Below, in pieces: positions 12,334-12,732 of a stretch of 12,732 bases of DNA (positions within the stretch are counted from its first letter, which is position 1; every line of letters starts with the position of its first letter). The notes beneath the pieces are model-generated. The model ran no database searches, had not been told where the DNA came from, and worked only from the letters and a program-made list of their open reading frames with translations. The translations under genes were made by a program, and so were the position numbers. The DNA comes from Candidatus Peregrinibacteria bacterium (lineage in GTDB: Bacteria > Patescibacteriota > Gracilibacteria > UM-FILTER-43-11), in NCBI GenBank assembly GCA_016220125.1, contig JACRIF010000053.1:1-12732 (forward strand), written 5' to 3'.

Positions 12334-12337
12334 CAAA

Positions 12338-12467
12338 GCTGTGAGCTGCGAGTTTGGAGCTGGGAGTTAAAAAATTGTGCATAAAAAAACGACACAAAAC
12401 TTTTGTTTGGTGTCGTTTTCTGAAATTCAATTGCTCCCAGCTCGCAGCACCTAGCTCCCAGCTCAAT
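12338..12467. repeat. Inverted pair of 7-bp-periodic repeats around a terminator
   Basis: The left arm (12338-12372) is five heptamers of the GCTGTGA, GCTGCGA, GCTGGGA kind. The right arm (12433-12467) is five of the inverse, GCTCCCA and GCTCGCA. The right arm abuts the stop codon of the L33 gene, and the left arm starts five bases after the stop of the transferase gene. Between them is the terminator. Confidence 0.78.
12386..12419. terminator. Bidirectional terminator between transferase and L33 genes
   Basis: AAAACGACAC pairs with GTGTCGTTTT, extended inward by AAAC/GTTT around a TTTT loop after one mismatch. It has A and T tracts on either side and serves two convergent genes. Confidence 0.8.
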
Positions 12468-12643
12468 TACGAGCTGTGCTTGATTTCGCTTCCGCTGGCA
12501 TGCGGAGTCATCTTTTTGCATGAGGCGCAAAACTTGTTGTGCTCGAGCTTGGTCGTCTTCTTTTTGTTGATGCGGGTGGTGTAGTTCTGCATTTTGCACT
12601 CCTTGCAGCTCAGGTAAACGTTGGTGCTCTTTCCTCGTGGCAT
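12467..12643 (-). CDS. rpmG: 50S ribosomal protein L33
   Basis: A 58-residue bL33 with the zinc-ribbon cysteines intact (C13, C16, C39, C42), so it is the zinc-binding form. MPRGKSTNVYLSCKEC and the KLEHNKFCASCKK block are standard. The start at 12643 is chosen because a longer open frame runs upstream into the tRNA-Thr gene. tRNA-Thr(GGT) lies 42 bases upstream on the same strand, so the two are probably co-transcribed, an arrangement of tRNA and rpmG common in bacteria. The C-terminal tail (ASGSEIKHSS) is slightly longer than in many L33 proteins, and the stop codon touches a heptamer repeat. Confidence 0.93.
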   Translation of the reverse strand: MPRGKSTNVYLSCKECKMQNYTTRINKKKTTKLEHNKFCASCKKMTPHASGSEIKHSS

Positions 12644-12685
12644 AGGGGTAAAATCAAATGTTAAACGCGGAATGCTAATTTTGAA

Positions 12686-12732
12686 TGGAGCCGTTACCCG
12701 GAATTGAACCGGGGACCTCATCCTTACCATGG
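12686..12732 (-). tRNA. tRNA-Thr (anticodon GGT), truncated by the window edge
   Basis: The 3' part of a tRNA with encoded CCA and T73: acceptor strand TAACGGC, T-arm CCCGG-TTCAATT-CCGGG and anticodon loop ATGGTAA giving GGT. The window ends in the 5' anticodon stem. T73 matches the two complete tRNA-Thr genes. Confidence 0.88.

Noticed and set aside
10864..12336. A 490-codon open frame antisense to the sugar-phosphate transferase
   Set aside because: It is rich in His, Gln and Arg, as frame shadows are, and it overlaps the end of rnpB. The opposite strand encodes a complete, well-conserved enzyme.

Overview
The window looks like a piece of a Patescibacteria (Candidate Phyla Radiation) chromosome, possibly near the Peregrinibacteria. 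That placement rests on a tandem pair of short type-IV-secretion-like pilins of the kind common in that group, on genes with weak or absent Shine-Dalgarno sites, and on short self-contained operons. TGA is used as a stop (PAP2 gene), so this is not a Gly-TGA code. The lineage call is an inference; no 16S or marker set is present.

Layout. 1-951 is a class I SAM methyltransferase, followed by a broken 5' end of a tRNA and, convergent to it, the 23S rRNA methyltransferase gene rlmI (minus). 2424-3092 is a compact minus-strand unit: promoter, a duplicated tRNA-Pro 5' half carrying a hairpin insert, an intact tRNA-Pro(GGG), a small GIY-YIG nuclease gene, two degenerate tRNA-Pro copies whose T-arm has been swapped for another hairpin, and a terminator. 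Next come rimO and a PAP2 phosphatase gene (minus operon), diverging from mgtA (plus), a P-type Mg2+ ATPase. A second tRNA-Pro (CGG), with the same kind of upstream half-copy, and tRNA-Thr(CGT) follow. A long structured intergenic element lies between tRNA-Thr(CGT) and a PRC-barrel gene. The PRC-barrel gene and the two pilin genes converge on a shared bidirectional terminator.

9974-10351 carries tRNA-Tyr(GTA), tRNA-Pro(TGG) and tRNA-Thr(TGT) on the minus strand. On the plus strand follow the RNase P RNA gene and a polyprenyl-phosphate sugar-phosphate transferase gene. A terminator separates these from the minus-strand gene for ribosomal protein L33, which is preceded by tRNA-Thr(GGT), cut by the window edge. 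All three tRNA-Pro isoacceptors and three tRNA-Thr isoacceptors are therefore in view.

Most protein genes are housekeeping: rRNA, ribosomal-protein and tRNA maturation, Mg2+ uptake, lipid or envelope chemistry, and surface polysaccharide initiation. The unusual material is between them: (i) tRNA-Pro-derived repeats in which single tRNA arms are interrupted or replaced by perfect hairpins, next to a GIY-YIG nuclease; (ii) a degenerate 7-bp-periodic repeat family, mostly as inverted pairs near tRNA genes and once inside a coding sequence; (iii) a candidate three-way-junction element upstream of tRNA-Thr(CGT).
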